A DNA stretch of 64,000 bases from JBAYIE01 sp965279165. GTDB lineage: Bacteria > Bacteroidota > Bacteroidia > UKL13-3. A model generated the notes under the pieces. The model saw only the letters and a program-made list of their open reading frames with translations. It was not told where the DNA came from and searched no databases. The position numbers were made by a program, and so were the translations under genes. Shown in pieces: positions 25,912 to 34,623 of this stretch; positions within the stretch are counted from its first letter, which is position 1; each line of letters opens with the position of its first letter. The DNA is taken from NCBI GenBank assembly GCA_965279165.1, contig OZ257140.1, positions 2,852,001 to 2,916,000 of the forward strand, read 5' to 3'.

Positions 25912-26151
25912 TTATGAATTTGAAGTTTTTCCGGAACGGGTATTTCTCCACCAAATTACACCAAAAACTGCCGCAATCGAATAAGGAAGAGCCAGTAAGT
26001 ATAAAATACCTGAATTTAATGAGTTGCCAACATTGGAGCCGTTTTTACGGGCTTCTTCGAGGGAAGTTTTGCACATCGGACATTGTGCCAGCAAATCGTT
26101 TGCAAGAATTAGCAGCACAAATAGAAGCAATATTGTCGTCCATTTTTTCAT
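25912..26151 (-). CDS. Small CxxC membrane protein in the oxidase operon
   Basis: 79 residues. A signal-like helix (TTILLLFVLLILANDLLA) is followed by QCPMCKTSLEEARKNGS and one membrane helix (ILYLLALPYSIAAVFGVIWW). I recognise it only as a short protein that recurs next to oxidase genes in Bacteroidota. The periplasmic CxxC could carry a thiol or metal used in oxidase assembly, but this is inference. It lies 43 bases after the DUF420 gene and 1 base before the DUF983 gene. Confidence 0.65.
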   Translation of the reverse strand: MKKWTTILLLFVLLILANDLLAQCPMCKTSLEEARKNGSNVGNSLNSGILYLLALPYSIAAVFGVIWWRNTRSGKTSNS

Positions 26152-26194
26152 GTTGCAAATATACGCAATTGTAGAGGAATGGAAATGATTTTAA

Positions 26195-26725
26195 TTAGTA
26201 AGTATAGAAGGGCGAAATCATTAGATAAACCAACACTCCGGATACAGTTACATAAAGCCATATCGGAAAGGTCCAGCGTACCAATTTTTTGTGTTTGGTT
26301 ACTTCCATTTTTAAGCCAAAATAGAAGGAAAGCAATACCAATGGCAAAACCGAAGCAGCGAGAATGATATGGGTGATAAGGATTATTAAATAAAAGGTTC
26401 GCATGGGATGGTCAACAGGAAACTTTGTTTCGTGACCCAGGTAATGAAATAGGATATAACTGATGAGAAACAAAGAAGAAAGTAAAAAGGTGGTGATATT
26501 GATTCGCTTATGCCAGAGAATATTTTTTTGTTTGATAAAATAAAGCGACAACATCAACAATACACTGCACAGGCCATTGATGATGGCATTGAGTTTGGGT
26601 AATATTTTTACAAAAGATGGTATGGTATCTGGTTTCGGAAATACTTGTTGGTTAAGTAATAACACACACAAGAACACTACGATGGAAACAACCAGAACAA
26701 TTCGAAAATAAAATTTATCACTCAT
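26195..26725 (-). CDS. DUF420 membrane protein
   Basis: 176 residues with five membrane segments and conserved histidines at helix ends: LWHKRINITTFLLSSLFL, LFHYLGHETKF, LIILITHIILAASVLPLVLL and VTKHKKLVRWTFPIWLYV. This is the DUF420 pattern; the family is linked to cytochrome oxidase assembly (a CtaM-like role has been described in Firmicutes). It starts 9 bases after the SCO gene end. Confidence 0.82.
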   Translation of the reverse strand: MSDKFYFRIVLVVSIVVFLCVLLLNQQVFPKPDTIPSFVKILPKLNAIINGLCSVLLMLSLYFIKQKNILWHKRINITTFLLSSLFLISYILFHYLGHETKFPVDHPMRTFYLIILITHIILAASVLPLVLLSFYFGLKMEVTKHKKLVRWTFPIWLYVTVSGVLVYLMISPFYTY

Positions 26726-26734
26726 GCAGTTGGC

Positions 26735-27385
26735 TTATTTTCTTTCGTGATAATCGTAGAGAAGCATCTTCACATCTTCTTTTAATCGACGTATTTCAAG
26801 GTCATCTAGACCATCATAAATACCACGAATATGTCTTTCTTTATCAACCAATATCAATTGCTGGCTATGGTCAACTGATTTATCTTCTATCGATACCGGC
26901 AATAAATAACCTTGTCCGGCTTTGTAAATATCTTCTTTTGTACCGGTAACAAAATACCAGATACTTGGATCGGCATGAAACCTTTGCGCATATTCTTTTA
27001 GCACTGCTACCGAATCATTTGCCGGATCTACGGTATGGGAAATAAATTTGATTTCAGAAAATTCTTTTAGGCTATTGTAAACAGTTTCAACTTTGGCATT
27101 CATCTTCGGACAAACATTTTCACAAGATGCGAAGAAGAAATTGGCGATATAAATATGGCCGGCCAGGTTTTTTTGTGATATGCTTTCTCCGGTTTGTGCA
27201 ATCAGATTAAAGTCGGGTACTGCATAATAGGTGGTATCCAATGGTTTTGATTCGTCGGCAACAAATCGTTCGCCATAAAAAGGTAAACTTTTAAAGTTTT
27301 GTTTGCTATAAGAGAGTAGCCAATAAATAAGAATTGGGACTACAATGAGTCCCAATACTACGAAAGATGATTTTTTTAAACGCAT
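26735..27385 (-). CDS. SCO1/SenC copper chaperone
   Basis: 216 residues. An N-terminal membrane anchor is followed by a thioredoxin-like domain with the copper site FFASCENVCPKMNAK (CxxxC) and the distal histidine in VDHSQQLILVDKERHI. SCO proteins deliver or reduce copper for the CuA site of oxidase subunit II, which is encoded in the same operon. The start overlaps the stop of the subunit IV gene by one base. Confidence 0.9.
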   Translation of the reverse strand: MRLKKSSFVVLGLIVVPILIYWLLSYSKQNFKSLPFYGERFVADESKPLDTTYYAVPDFNLIAQTGESISQKNLAGHIYIANFFFASCENVCPKMNAKVETVYNSLKEFSEIKFISHTVDPANDSVAVLKEYAQRFHADPSIWYFVTGTKEDIYKAGQGYLLPVSIEDKSVDHSQQLILVDKERHIRGIYDGLDDLEIRRLKEDVKMLLYDYHERK

Positions 27386-27708
27386 TATCTAACCGAACCG
27401 GTAAACTCTCCTTCGATTAACATGAGTGCTACCAGAAATACAACAAATAACATCGGATAAATGATAAACCGAACGAGCCAGTTTTTTTCAAACTTCATAT
27501 GCATAAATACCGAAACGATATAATATGCTTTTACTATTCCTAGAAGCACAAACAAGATGTTCTTCCACATCGAGTGTGTACTTAATAACATAAAGTATAA
27601 GCCTATATCTACAATCGTTAATACAAACAATATCCAAAATGTAGTCCAGATTTTACCTTTCATGTTCTCCGGAGTTTCGGTATGTTCCATGTGTTCTTGA
27701 TGTTCCAT
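27385..27708 (-). CDS. Cytochrome c oxidase subunit IV-type protein
   Basis: 107 residues with three membrane helices after an acidic, His-rich start (EHQEHMEHTETPENMKGKIW). VLLGIVKAYYIVSVFMHMKF is the family signature with the conserved FMH motif. It is a small structural subunit of prokaryotic heme-copper oxidases. It sits between the first-listed subunit III gene and SCO. Confidence 0.87.
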   Translation of the reverse strand: MEHQEHMEHTETPENMKGKIWTTFWILFVLTIVDIGLYFMLLSTHSMWKNILFVLLGIVKAYYIVSVFMHMKFEKNWLVRFIIYPMLFVVFLVALMLIEGEFTGSVR

Positions 27709-27757
27709 TTTATAACGTATTAATATTTTTAGAAGGTTAAATTTAAATCGATGCGAA

Positions 27758-28513
27758 TCAAATTAGGTAATAGAATGTAAATACAAATACCCATACCAAA
27801 TCAACAAAGTGCCAGTATAGTCCTACTTTTTCAACCATTTCATAATGACCGCGTTTTTCGTAGGTTCCGGCAAGTACATTGAAATAAATAATTATATTTA
27901 TTACCACCCCTGAGAAAACGTGGAATCCATGAAAACCGGTTACAATAAAAAACAAGGCGGCAAAAGCGGTAGGTCCAAAAGGATTGCCATGCAAAGAAGC
28001 TCCTTCGGTGATAAATTGTGTCCATTCCCATGCCTGGCAGCTAAGAAATCCTATTCCACCTAAAATGGTTAAAAACATATAAAACCCAACTTCTTTTTTA
28101 GCCATGCGATGTCCGGCTTCAACCGCCAATACCATCGTAACGGAGCTAAATATCAGAATGAAAGTCATCATACTCACAAAAAATAATGGCAGATGAATTC
28201 CATGGATAAAAGGGAAATGGTTAAAAACCAATTCCGGTAAAGGCCAATGTGCAGTAGAAAACAATTCTGCATGTTGCATTTCTTCCACAAAATTTTCGGA
28301 AAGATGCTGCATTGGTTTTACAATATTGTTTGCCATGGATGATGGGAAACTGTGTCGTATAAAACCGTATGCGGTGAGCAGGGAAGAAAAGGTAAACGCA
28401 TCGGATAGCAGGAATATCCACATCATAAGTTTACCATAGGTAATACTAAATGGAGATTTACCGCCGCCCCAGATCGATTTTTTTTCTGATGTTAAAGCTG
28501 TAGTGTTTGCCAT
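27758..28513 (-). CDS. coxC: Cytochrome c oxidase subunit III (long copy)
   Basis: 251 residues with seven predicted membrane helices. Signatures include YGKLMMWIFLLSDAFTFSSL, GHRMAKKEVGFYMFLTILGG and FIVTGFHGFHVFSGVVINII. It ends in WHFVDLVWVFVFTFYYL, the standard subunit III C-terminus. It supports the proton and oxygen channel side of the enzyme. It is one of two subunit III-like genes in this operon, a usual arrangement in Bacteroidota. Confidence 0.9.
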   Translation of the reverse strand: MANTTALTSEKKSIWGGGKSPFSITYGKLMMWIFLLSDAFTFSSLLTAYGFIRHSFPSSMANNIVKPMQHLSENFVEEMQHAELFSTAHWPLPELVFNHFPFIHGIHLPLFFVSMMTFILIFSSVTMVLAVEAGHRMAKKEVGFYMFLTILGGIGFLSCQAWEWTQFITEGASLHGNPFGPTAFAALFFIVTGFHGFHVFSGVVINIIIYFNVLAGTYEKRGHYEMVEKVGLYWHFVDLVWVFVFTFYYLI

Positions 28514-28532
28514 ATAAGTTATTGTTTCTGTA

Positions 28533-29126
28533 TTATCTGTTGATTAAAAAGAAAAAGTATAAATACACCCATAAGATGCCTAAGAAATGCCAGAATGTTG
28601 TACACATATTGATGGACAACATATTTTTCTTGTGCACTTTAAATTGAAATGATTTGAAGATTACAGCGATAATAAATCCGAGTCCCAAAAGTATATGAAA
28701 CAAATGGGTAGCTGAGATTACATAAACAAAGGATTCGGAAGGATTACCTACCAGAAATATTTGTTGGCTTACCAGTTGTTTATATCCAATCCACTGTCCA
28801 ACCATAAAGGCAAGTCCAAGAAAAAGGGTGGTAAACAAATAGATTTTTAATTTGCCTAATTCGTCTCTTTTCGCTGCGCGGTAGGCCAGTTGCATACTAA
28901 CCGAACTCAATAAAATAATTCCTACATTGATACGAAATGCTTCCGGAAGATCGAATATTAGCCAGTTGCCTTCTCCTCTCCTTACAATATATGCGCTAGT
29001 AAATGCGGCAAACAACATCAAACTGGCAACAATAATCAACCACAATAAAAATTTCTTCGGATTGATTCCGTTTTCGGGTTGATCCGTTGAATTCAATAAT
29101 GGTTTATGGGTTTGTGTCATTATCAT
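28533..29126 (-). CDS. Cytochrome c oxidase subunit III (short copy)
   Basis: 197 residues with five membrane helices. FAAFTSAYIVRRGEGNWLIF, FVGQWIGYKQL-like middle segments and ISATHLFHILLGLGFIIAVI are the conserved pieces. It ends in TTFWHFLGILWVYLYFFFLI. It is shorter than the neighbour at 27758 because the first two helices are reduced. Its start overlaps the ctaB stop by 4 bases, so translation is coupled. Confidence 0.88.
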   Translation of the reverse strand: MIMTQTHKPLLNSTDQPENGINPKKFLLWLIIVASLMLFAAFTSAYIVRRGEGNWLIFDLPEAFRINVGIILLSSVSMQLAYRAAKRDELGKLKIYLFTTLFLGLAFMVGQWIGYKQLVSQQIFLVGNPSESFVYVISATHLFHILLGLGFIIAVIFKSFQFKVHKKNMLSINMCTTFWHFLGILWVYLYFFFLINR

Positions 29127-30028
29127 ATTTTATCGATTAAGTAAGCAATTTGTACCAAGGGTAAATATAAAAATGAAGCAAACATTAATTTTCTTGCGTC
29201 TTTGTTGTCGCAGGTACGGAATAAACGGAAAGCAAAATAAGATAAAACCAATCCTGCAGCAATTGCAATGATTCCTCCCGTTAATCCCATAAATCCTTCT
29301 TGTGTAGGAAGAAAGCCCATAGGTATTAACATCAAGGTAAAAGCAAGGGTTTGCAAAGCAGTTTTCTTGTCTTTACCATACGATGGCAACATTTTAAATC
29401 CTGCGCGTTTATAGTCTTCATCCAATATCCAAGCAATACTCCAGAAATGCGGGAATTGCCAGAAAAACTGTACACCAAATAAAATTAGTGCTTCTGAAGA
29501 AATATTACCACTAAATGCAGTCCATCCGATTAAAACCGGTAATGCACCCGGAAATGCACCTACGAATACAGAAACCGGAGAAATACGTTTTAAGGGAGTA
29601 TATACAAAAGCATAACTAAGCAAGGAAGCCAATGCAAGCAAACTGGTAAGTTGGTTGAGGTACATTCCCATTATCCAAACCCCGGTTATTCCCATTGCCA
29701 AACTCACCAAACCTGCTTCCTGCACGCTCATACGGTTAGTAGCAACCGGACGATTGGCGGTACGCAACATGAGTTTATCGTAATTTTTTTCGATGATTTG
29801 GTTCAAGCCATTGGAAGCTGAAACTACCAGAAATCCACCAACGGCTAAAATAATAACATTAAACCAATTGGTAGGTGTACCGCTGGAAGCAGTTAAATAA
29901 GTGATTACGGCAGAAAATACCACAAGTAAAGTAAGTCGGGTTTTAACCAATTGGTTATAATCGATGGCTTTTTGTTTTAACCAGCTTATTTCTGTTATTG
30001 TTTCTGTATGTTGAACGATCGTTTTCAA
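29123..30028 (-). CDS. ctaB: Protoheme IX farnesyltransferase (heme O synthase)
   Basis: 301 residues with nine membrane helices. The first aspartate-rich motif is NQIIEKNYDKLMLRTANRPV, and the second is LDEDYKRAGFKMLPSYGKDK. The enzyme adds a farnesyl group to heme B to give heme O. No ATG is close; TTG at 30028 gives a normal start (KTIVQHTETITEISWLKQK). It follows ctaA by 8 bases, so heme O and heme A are made by neighbouring genes. Confidence 0.93.
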   Translation of the reverse strand: MKTIVQHTETITEISWLKQKAIDYNQLVKTRLTLLVVFSAVITYLTASSGTPTNWFNVIILAVGGFLVVSASNGLNQIIEKNYDKLMLRTANRPVATNRMSVQEAGLVSLAMGITGVWIMGMYLNQLTSLLALASLLSYAFVYTPLKRISPVSVFVGAFPGALPVLIGWTAFSGNISSEALILFGVQFFWQFPHFWSIAWILDEDYKRAGFKMLPSYGKDKKTALQTLAFTLMLIPMGFLPTQEGFMGLTGGIIAIAAGLVLSYFAFRLFRTCDNKDARKLMFASFLYLPLVQIAYLIDKI

Positions 30029-30036
30029 TATTTTTT

Positions 30037-31023
30037 TTATGCGGGTGATTGCAACCCATTTGTTTTTATTTTAGTAAATACCATCAATGCAATGAAGAGG
30101 ATAATGCCGGAAAGCAAACTGCCGATAAACAAATGTACACTTTGAATATACTTCGGAAATCCGCCTAATTCCAGAATTTTACCACTGAATATCTGAATTG
30201 CAACCAGTAGGAGGGTTGCCAATCCTGCCCGATAGAGTAACGATTTACGGTCGAATCCTTTTCTTATTTTTAGCATCATCCATGCGATAAACACGAAGCT
30301 GACAATTGAAAAGGAGCGGTGTACTTTAAACATCAATCCAAGGTTATTTATCCATAATGCACGGTTTTGTTCTCCCATACTTATGGCTAATTGGTCGATA
30401 TTGGATCTCACTTGTGTACCGATTAAAGTTTGCAGTATAACAAGAATCAATATTACCAGCATAATAGCCCGAAGGGTTGGGTCGAAATAAACCGGAGTAA
30501 TGGTAAATGTTTGGGAACGTGTGATGGTATAAATCAATAAGCCAACAATTACCAAAGCAATTAACATATGAATGGTAACCATCCAATAACTTAAGTTACT
30601 ACTTACAACTTTTGCCCCAATCCACCCTTGAAAACCAACCAGCAAAAATGCCAGAAAGCTTAGCCAAAAGATACTCTTGTCTTTTTTCAGATATGGTATT
30701 GCAAAGAACACGGTAAGAAAGATCAGGAATCCGGTAAATACGCCAACCAAGCGATTTACGTATTCTGTCCAGGTTTTAAAAACATCGAAATCAGCGATTT
30801 CATGTCCTTCTACCTTGAATCTTTCTTTATAATCGGCCGGTAATTGACTCAAATCAGTTGGAGGTACCCAGTTGTCGAAACATTTCGGCCAATCCGGACA
30901 ACCCATTCCTGAGCCTGTACTTCTTACCAGACCACCGACAAAAATGAGGAAAAAGACAGAAGCGATGGTTAAAATGCCAAACCTTCTGAATCTTCTTTCT
31001 GATTTGCCGGTATCGGAGTTCAT
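30037..31023 (-). CDS. ctaA: Heme A synthase, COX15/CtaA family
   Basis: 328 residues with eight membrane helices. The long-form COX15 loop MGCPDWPKCFDNWVPPTDLS is present, as are the paired histidines in WMVTIHMLIALVIVGLL, VHRSFSIVSFVFIAW and IQSVHLFIGSLLSGI. The enzyme oxidises the methyl group of heme O to heme A, using HEIADFDVFKTWTEYVNRL for the first heme site. It begins 3 bases after the end of the subunit I gene. Confidence 0.92.
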   Translation of the reverse strand: MNSDTGKSERRFRRFGILTIASVFFLIFVGGLVRSTGSGMGCPDWPKCFDNWVPPTDLSQLPADYKERFKVEGHEIADFDVFKTWTEYVNRLVGVFTGFLIFLTVFFAIPYLKKDKSIFWLSFLAFLLVGFQGWIGAKVVSSNLSYWMVTIHMLIALVIVGLLIYTITRSQTFTITPVYFDPTLRAIMLVILILVILQTLIGTQVRSNIDQLAISMGEQNRALWINNLGLMFKVHRSFSIVSFVFIAWMMLKIRKGFDRKSLLYRAGLATLLLVAIQIFSGKILELGGFPKYIQSVHLFIGSLLSGIILFIALMVFTKIKTNGLQSPA

Positions 31024-31026
31024 TAA

Positions 31027-32934
31027 TTACTTAGCGAACCCGAATAATTTTCTCAAAGAAGCAAACATCACCACATCGGTAGCTGCATGTGCGTCTGCTG
31101 TTTTTGTTGAACCTTCATATTTTGCCGGATCAGGCTCCGACATTTCATCGGTTTGTCCTGGATCAGGTATGTTTTGAGGAATAAAATCGTTTTCAGCACC
31201 CGGTTTGCTATAATCGTAAGCCCAACGGTATACGTGTGGGATTTCGCCAGGCCAGTTGCCATGCATATGTTTGATTGGAGCAGTCCATTCCAGGGTATTT
31301 GAATTCCAAGGATTTTGTGTCATGTGTTTTCCTTTGAACATGCTGCTGAAGAAATTATAAAGGAAAATTAACTGCGCTGCACCACCAATTAAAGCGGCAA
31401 TAGTAATAAACTCGTTCATGTCGATAAAAACATCAAACTGGTCGTACGCTGTATTGGCATAATAACGACGAGGTACACCGGCCAATCCCATAAAGTGCAT
31501 TGGGAAGAATACACAATAAGCAGATATTAAGGTGAGCCAGAAATGGATATATCCCAACGGCTCGTTTAACATTCTTCCAAATAAACGAGGGTACCAATGG
31601 TAAATTCCACTCATCATACCAAAGATAGCAGCGCTACCCATAACCAAATGGAAATGCGCAACCACAAAATACGAATCATGTAAATTGATATCCAGTGCAG
31701 CATTTCCTAACCAGATACCGGTTAATCCACCGGTAATGAAAAAGGAAACCAATCCGATTGCAAACATCATGGCAGGAGTTAGGTGTAAATTACCTTTCCA
31801 TAAAGTTGCGATATAATTGAATGTCTTAACGGCTGATGGAACTGCAATAATCAAGGTTCCCAACATAAACACCGAACCCAAGAACGGATTCATACCGGTG
31901 ATGAACATATGATGTCCCCAAACGATAAACGAAAGTACTGCAATTGCCAAAATAGAGCCAATCATGGCACGGTATCCAAAAATAGGTTTGCGCGAATTGG
32001 TTGCAATAACTTCGGAAGTTATACCCAATGCAGGCAATAAAATAATGTATACTTCAGGATGACCTAAGAACCAGAATAAATGCTGGAATAAAATTGGAGA
32101 TCCACCTACACGTTCGATTCCACCTGCTAAATCTGCAGGGATATCCGACAGATAGAAAGAGGTACCAAAGCTACGGTCCATGATTAACAACAATCCTCCC
32201 CCCAATAAAACAGGGAAAGAAAGTAAACCCAATACTGCAGTTATTAAAAACGCCCAAATGGTTAAAGGTAAACGGGTCATCTTCATTCCTTTGGTACGCA
32301 TGTTTAATACGGTAGTGATATAATTGATACCACCCAACAGTGCCGAAGCAATGAAAAGGATGATGGCAACCAACCATAAGGTCATACCGGTACCTGATCC
32401 AGGAATTGCTTTAGGTAAGGCCGATAACGGTGGATACACTGTCCATCCTGCTGAAGCCGGTCCTCCATCTACAAACAATGAATAGGTTAATACAACCGAC
32501 GATAAGAAGAAGAACCAATAGGATAGCATATTCAGAAAAGGAGAAGCCATATCCCTTGCACCAATTTGGTAAGGAATTAAAAGGTTAGAAAAAGTTCCGC
32601 TCAATCCTGCTGTTAATACATAAAATACCATAATGGTACCATGGATAGTTATTAAGGCGAGATAGAAATTAGGATCTAGTTTTCCACCTTTACCCCATTG
32701 ACCAATAATGTTTTCCAGAAATGGGAAAGTCATGTTGGGGTAGGCTAATTGTAAACGGAAAATTAAAGACATTGCCATTCCCAGAGTACCCATAATAATA
32801 CCGGTAATCAGGAATTGTTTGGCAATCATCTTATGATCCATGCTAAATACATATTTAGAAATGAAGCTTTCCTGATGATGACCATGATGAGCGTCATGGC
32901 TGTGGTCATCGTGATGTGCGTTTTCGTGGCTCAT
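31027..32934 (-). CDS. coxA: Cytochrome c oxidase subunit I (A1-type heme-copper oxidase)
   Basis: 635 residues, with twelve membrane helices. Heme and copper ligands are all visible: ITIHGTIMVFYVLTAGLSG, the CuB segment FLGHPEVYIILLPALGITS with the cross-linked Tyr, FIVWGHHMFITGM and VAHFHLVMGSAAIFGMM. The glutamate of GHPEVY places it in type A1, a proton-pumping aa3-like enzyme. The N-terminus is His-rich (ENAHHDDHSHDAHHGHHQ), perhaps metal-binding. The C-terminal 60 residues form a hydrophilic tail. Confidence 0.95.
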   Translation of the reverse strand: MSHENAHHDDHSHDAHHGHHQESFISKYVFSMDHKMIAKQFLITGIIMGTLGMAMSLIFRLQLAYPNMTFPFLENIIGQWGKGGKLDPNFYLALITIHGTIMVFYVLTAGLSGTFSNLLIPYQIGARDMASPFLNMLSYWFFFLSSVVLTYSLFVDGGPASAGWTVYPPLSALPKAIPGSGTGMTLWLVAIILFIASALLGGINYITTVLNMRTKGMKMTRLPLTIWAFLITAVLGLLSFPVLLGGGLLLIMDRSFGTSFYLSDIPADLAGGIERVGGSPILFQHLFWFLGHPEVYIILLPALGITSEVIATNSRKPIFGYRAMIGSILAIAVLSFIVWGHHMFITGMNPFLGSVFMLGTLIIAVPSAVKTFNYIATLWKGNLHLTPAMMFAIGLVSFFITGGLTGIWLGNAALDINLHDSYFVVAHFHLVMGSAAIFGMMSGIYHWYPRLFGRMLNEPLGYIHFWLTLISAYCVFFPMHFMGLAGVPRRYYANTAYDQFDVFIDMNEFITIAALIGGAAQLIFLYNFFSSMFKGKHMTQNPWNSNTLEWTAPIKHMHGNWPGEIPHVYRWAYDYSKPGAENDFIPQNIPDPGQTDEMSEPDPAKYEGSTKTADAHAATDVVMFASLRKLFGFAK

Positions 32935-32971
32935 GTTATACTTTTATAATTATTAATATTTTTTATGTTAC

Positions 32972-34468
32972 TTATTTACTGGCTAATTTTTTAGCTGCAA
33001 CCGCATTGGAAGCATGATCTTTTGTCTCCACAGGAGCAGCAACAGGTGCTTCCGGTGCAGGATTGCTGCTATCAACCAGCTTAGGTTGGGTAGCAAGCCA
33101 TTTGTTGTAATCAGCTTCCGAGTCTACTATTACTTTCATTTTCATGCGGTAATGGGCACTACCACAGATTTTGTTGCACAATAAGATATAATCAAATTTC
33201 TGGTTATTCATTTTGTTGCGCATTTCGGCTGTAGTAATCGTTGGCGTAAATTCAAATTGAGTAGGTAATCCCGGAACTACATTCATTTGAACCCTGAAAT
33301 GCGGCAAATAAGCCGAGTGAATAACATCCTTGGCCCTGAATTTTAAAGCAACCGGTTTGTTAACCGGGAAATGCAATTCGGTTACCACGATATCATCTTT
33401 TGATTTTTCATCTTTAATATCAACACCTAAAGCATTTACCACACCAATCTGGCGAAAATCATGTGAACCTAATTTATTGTCGGTACCTGCATAACGAGCT
33501 GTCCAGCCGAATTGGTAACCAAATACTTCGATATTTATTGCTTTCTCATCTTTGTGGTTCATGATGGTACTCCAGGTTTGTAAACCACGAATTACCAGTA
33601 CTGTTAAAACAATGGCAGGAACGATAGTCCAGATAAATTCTAATTTATGGTTATCCGGATAATACAAGGCTTTGCGTTTTCCGTCTTGTTTGTATTTATA
33701 AGCATAATAGAACAGTACAATTTGGGTTATTACGAATACAATACCTGTAATAACCAAAGTTATATAGAACATGCTATCGTATGTTTTGCCATGTTCAGAT
33801 GCTGCATCAACCGAAGTAACGGCATATTTACCATGGGCAAATACTTCCCAGATGGCCAAACTCATACCAACTCCAACAAACAACAGCATGATAATTCCAT
33901 TGATACTGCTCCAGTTGATAACTGCTTTGCCTCTAATTTCACCAACCATGCCTAGGATATCCATTACCAAAGCAATCACCATAAACAATAAGACTGCAAT
34001 GATGATAAGCAACCAGTTGATTTTGCCTTTCATTGTAGAACTCACTTCTGCAGGAGCAGCCGCTACATTGGTTTCCGAACCTGCAACACTTGCAGTGGCA
34101 GCCGCAGCAGGCTTTTCGCTTTCGCTCTTAATATAGGCAATTAGCGATTTTAACTGGTTGTCGTTAAACTGCTCAAAAGGAGTCATTGGCGATTGGTTGT
34201 TGTCGTTAAACAACTTAACTGCCACAGCATCACCTGATTTAATTAGCTTTTGAGAGTTGCGAATCCAGCTCATCATCCATTTTTCGTCGTGCCTTTTGTG
34301 GGAGTCCTTTAAAGCCGGACCGACCACTTTTTCGTTCATGGCGTGACAAGCAGTGCAATTTGCTGTAAATAGTGTGGCGCCTTCTTCTGCGGTTTGCGCA
34401 AACGCACTTAAACTAAAAAGTGCTGATAATAAAACCAGAGAGCGTAAAACGTTTGTCATTAATTTCAT
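32972..34468 (-). CDS. coxB: Cytochrome c oxidase subunit II with N-terminal cytochrome c domain
   Basis: About 498 residues. A signal peptide (LRSLVLLSALFSLSAFAQ) precedes a class I cytochrome c with CTACH near residue 38 and a Met ligand in QSPMTPFEQF. Then follow an Ala-rich linker, four membrane helices and the CuA domain with LLCNKICGSAHYRMKM. Start: the ATG at 34468 gives a clean signal peptide, while the open frame runs 29 codons further. Most caa3 oxidases have the cytochrome at the C-terminus, so this order is inverted. It leads the operon that encodes the whole oxidase and its heme A and copper supply. Confidence 0.92.
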   Translation of the reverse strand: MKLMTNVLRSLVLLSALFSLSAFAQTAEEGATLFTANCTACHAMNEKVVGPALKDSHKRHDEKWMMSWIRNSQKLIKSGDAVAVKLFNDNNQSPMTPFEQFNDNQLKSLIAYIKSESEKPAAAATASVAGSETNVAAAPAEVSSTMKGKINWLLIIIAVLLFMVIALVMDILGMVGEIRGKAVINWSSINGIIMLLFVGVGMSLAIWEVFAHGKYAVTSVDAASEHGKTYDSMFYITLVITGIVFVITQIVLFYYAYKYKQDGKRKALYYPDNHKLEFIWTIVPAIVLTVLVIRGLQTWSTIMNHKDEKAINIEVFGYQFGWTARYAGTDNKLGSHDFRQIGVVNALGVDIKDEKSKDDIVVTELHFPVNKPVALKFRAKDVIHSAYLPHFRVQMNVVPGLPTQFEFTPTITTAEMRNKMNNQKFDYILLCNKICGSAHYRMKMKVIVDSEADYNKWLATQPKLVDSSNPAPEAPVAAPVETKDHASNAVAAKKLASK

Positions 34469-34623
34469 TTTACAATTAAATTTTTGAAAGATTTTATCCA
34501 TTTTCTTGCCTGCGAATGTATGCGAATAATTTGAGTTATCTAATAGCTGCCTCATTTTTTGGCAACACTTTTTAACATTTTATTCATTTAATCCAACTGG
34601 CAGATTATCAAATATTTTGAAAA

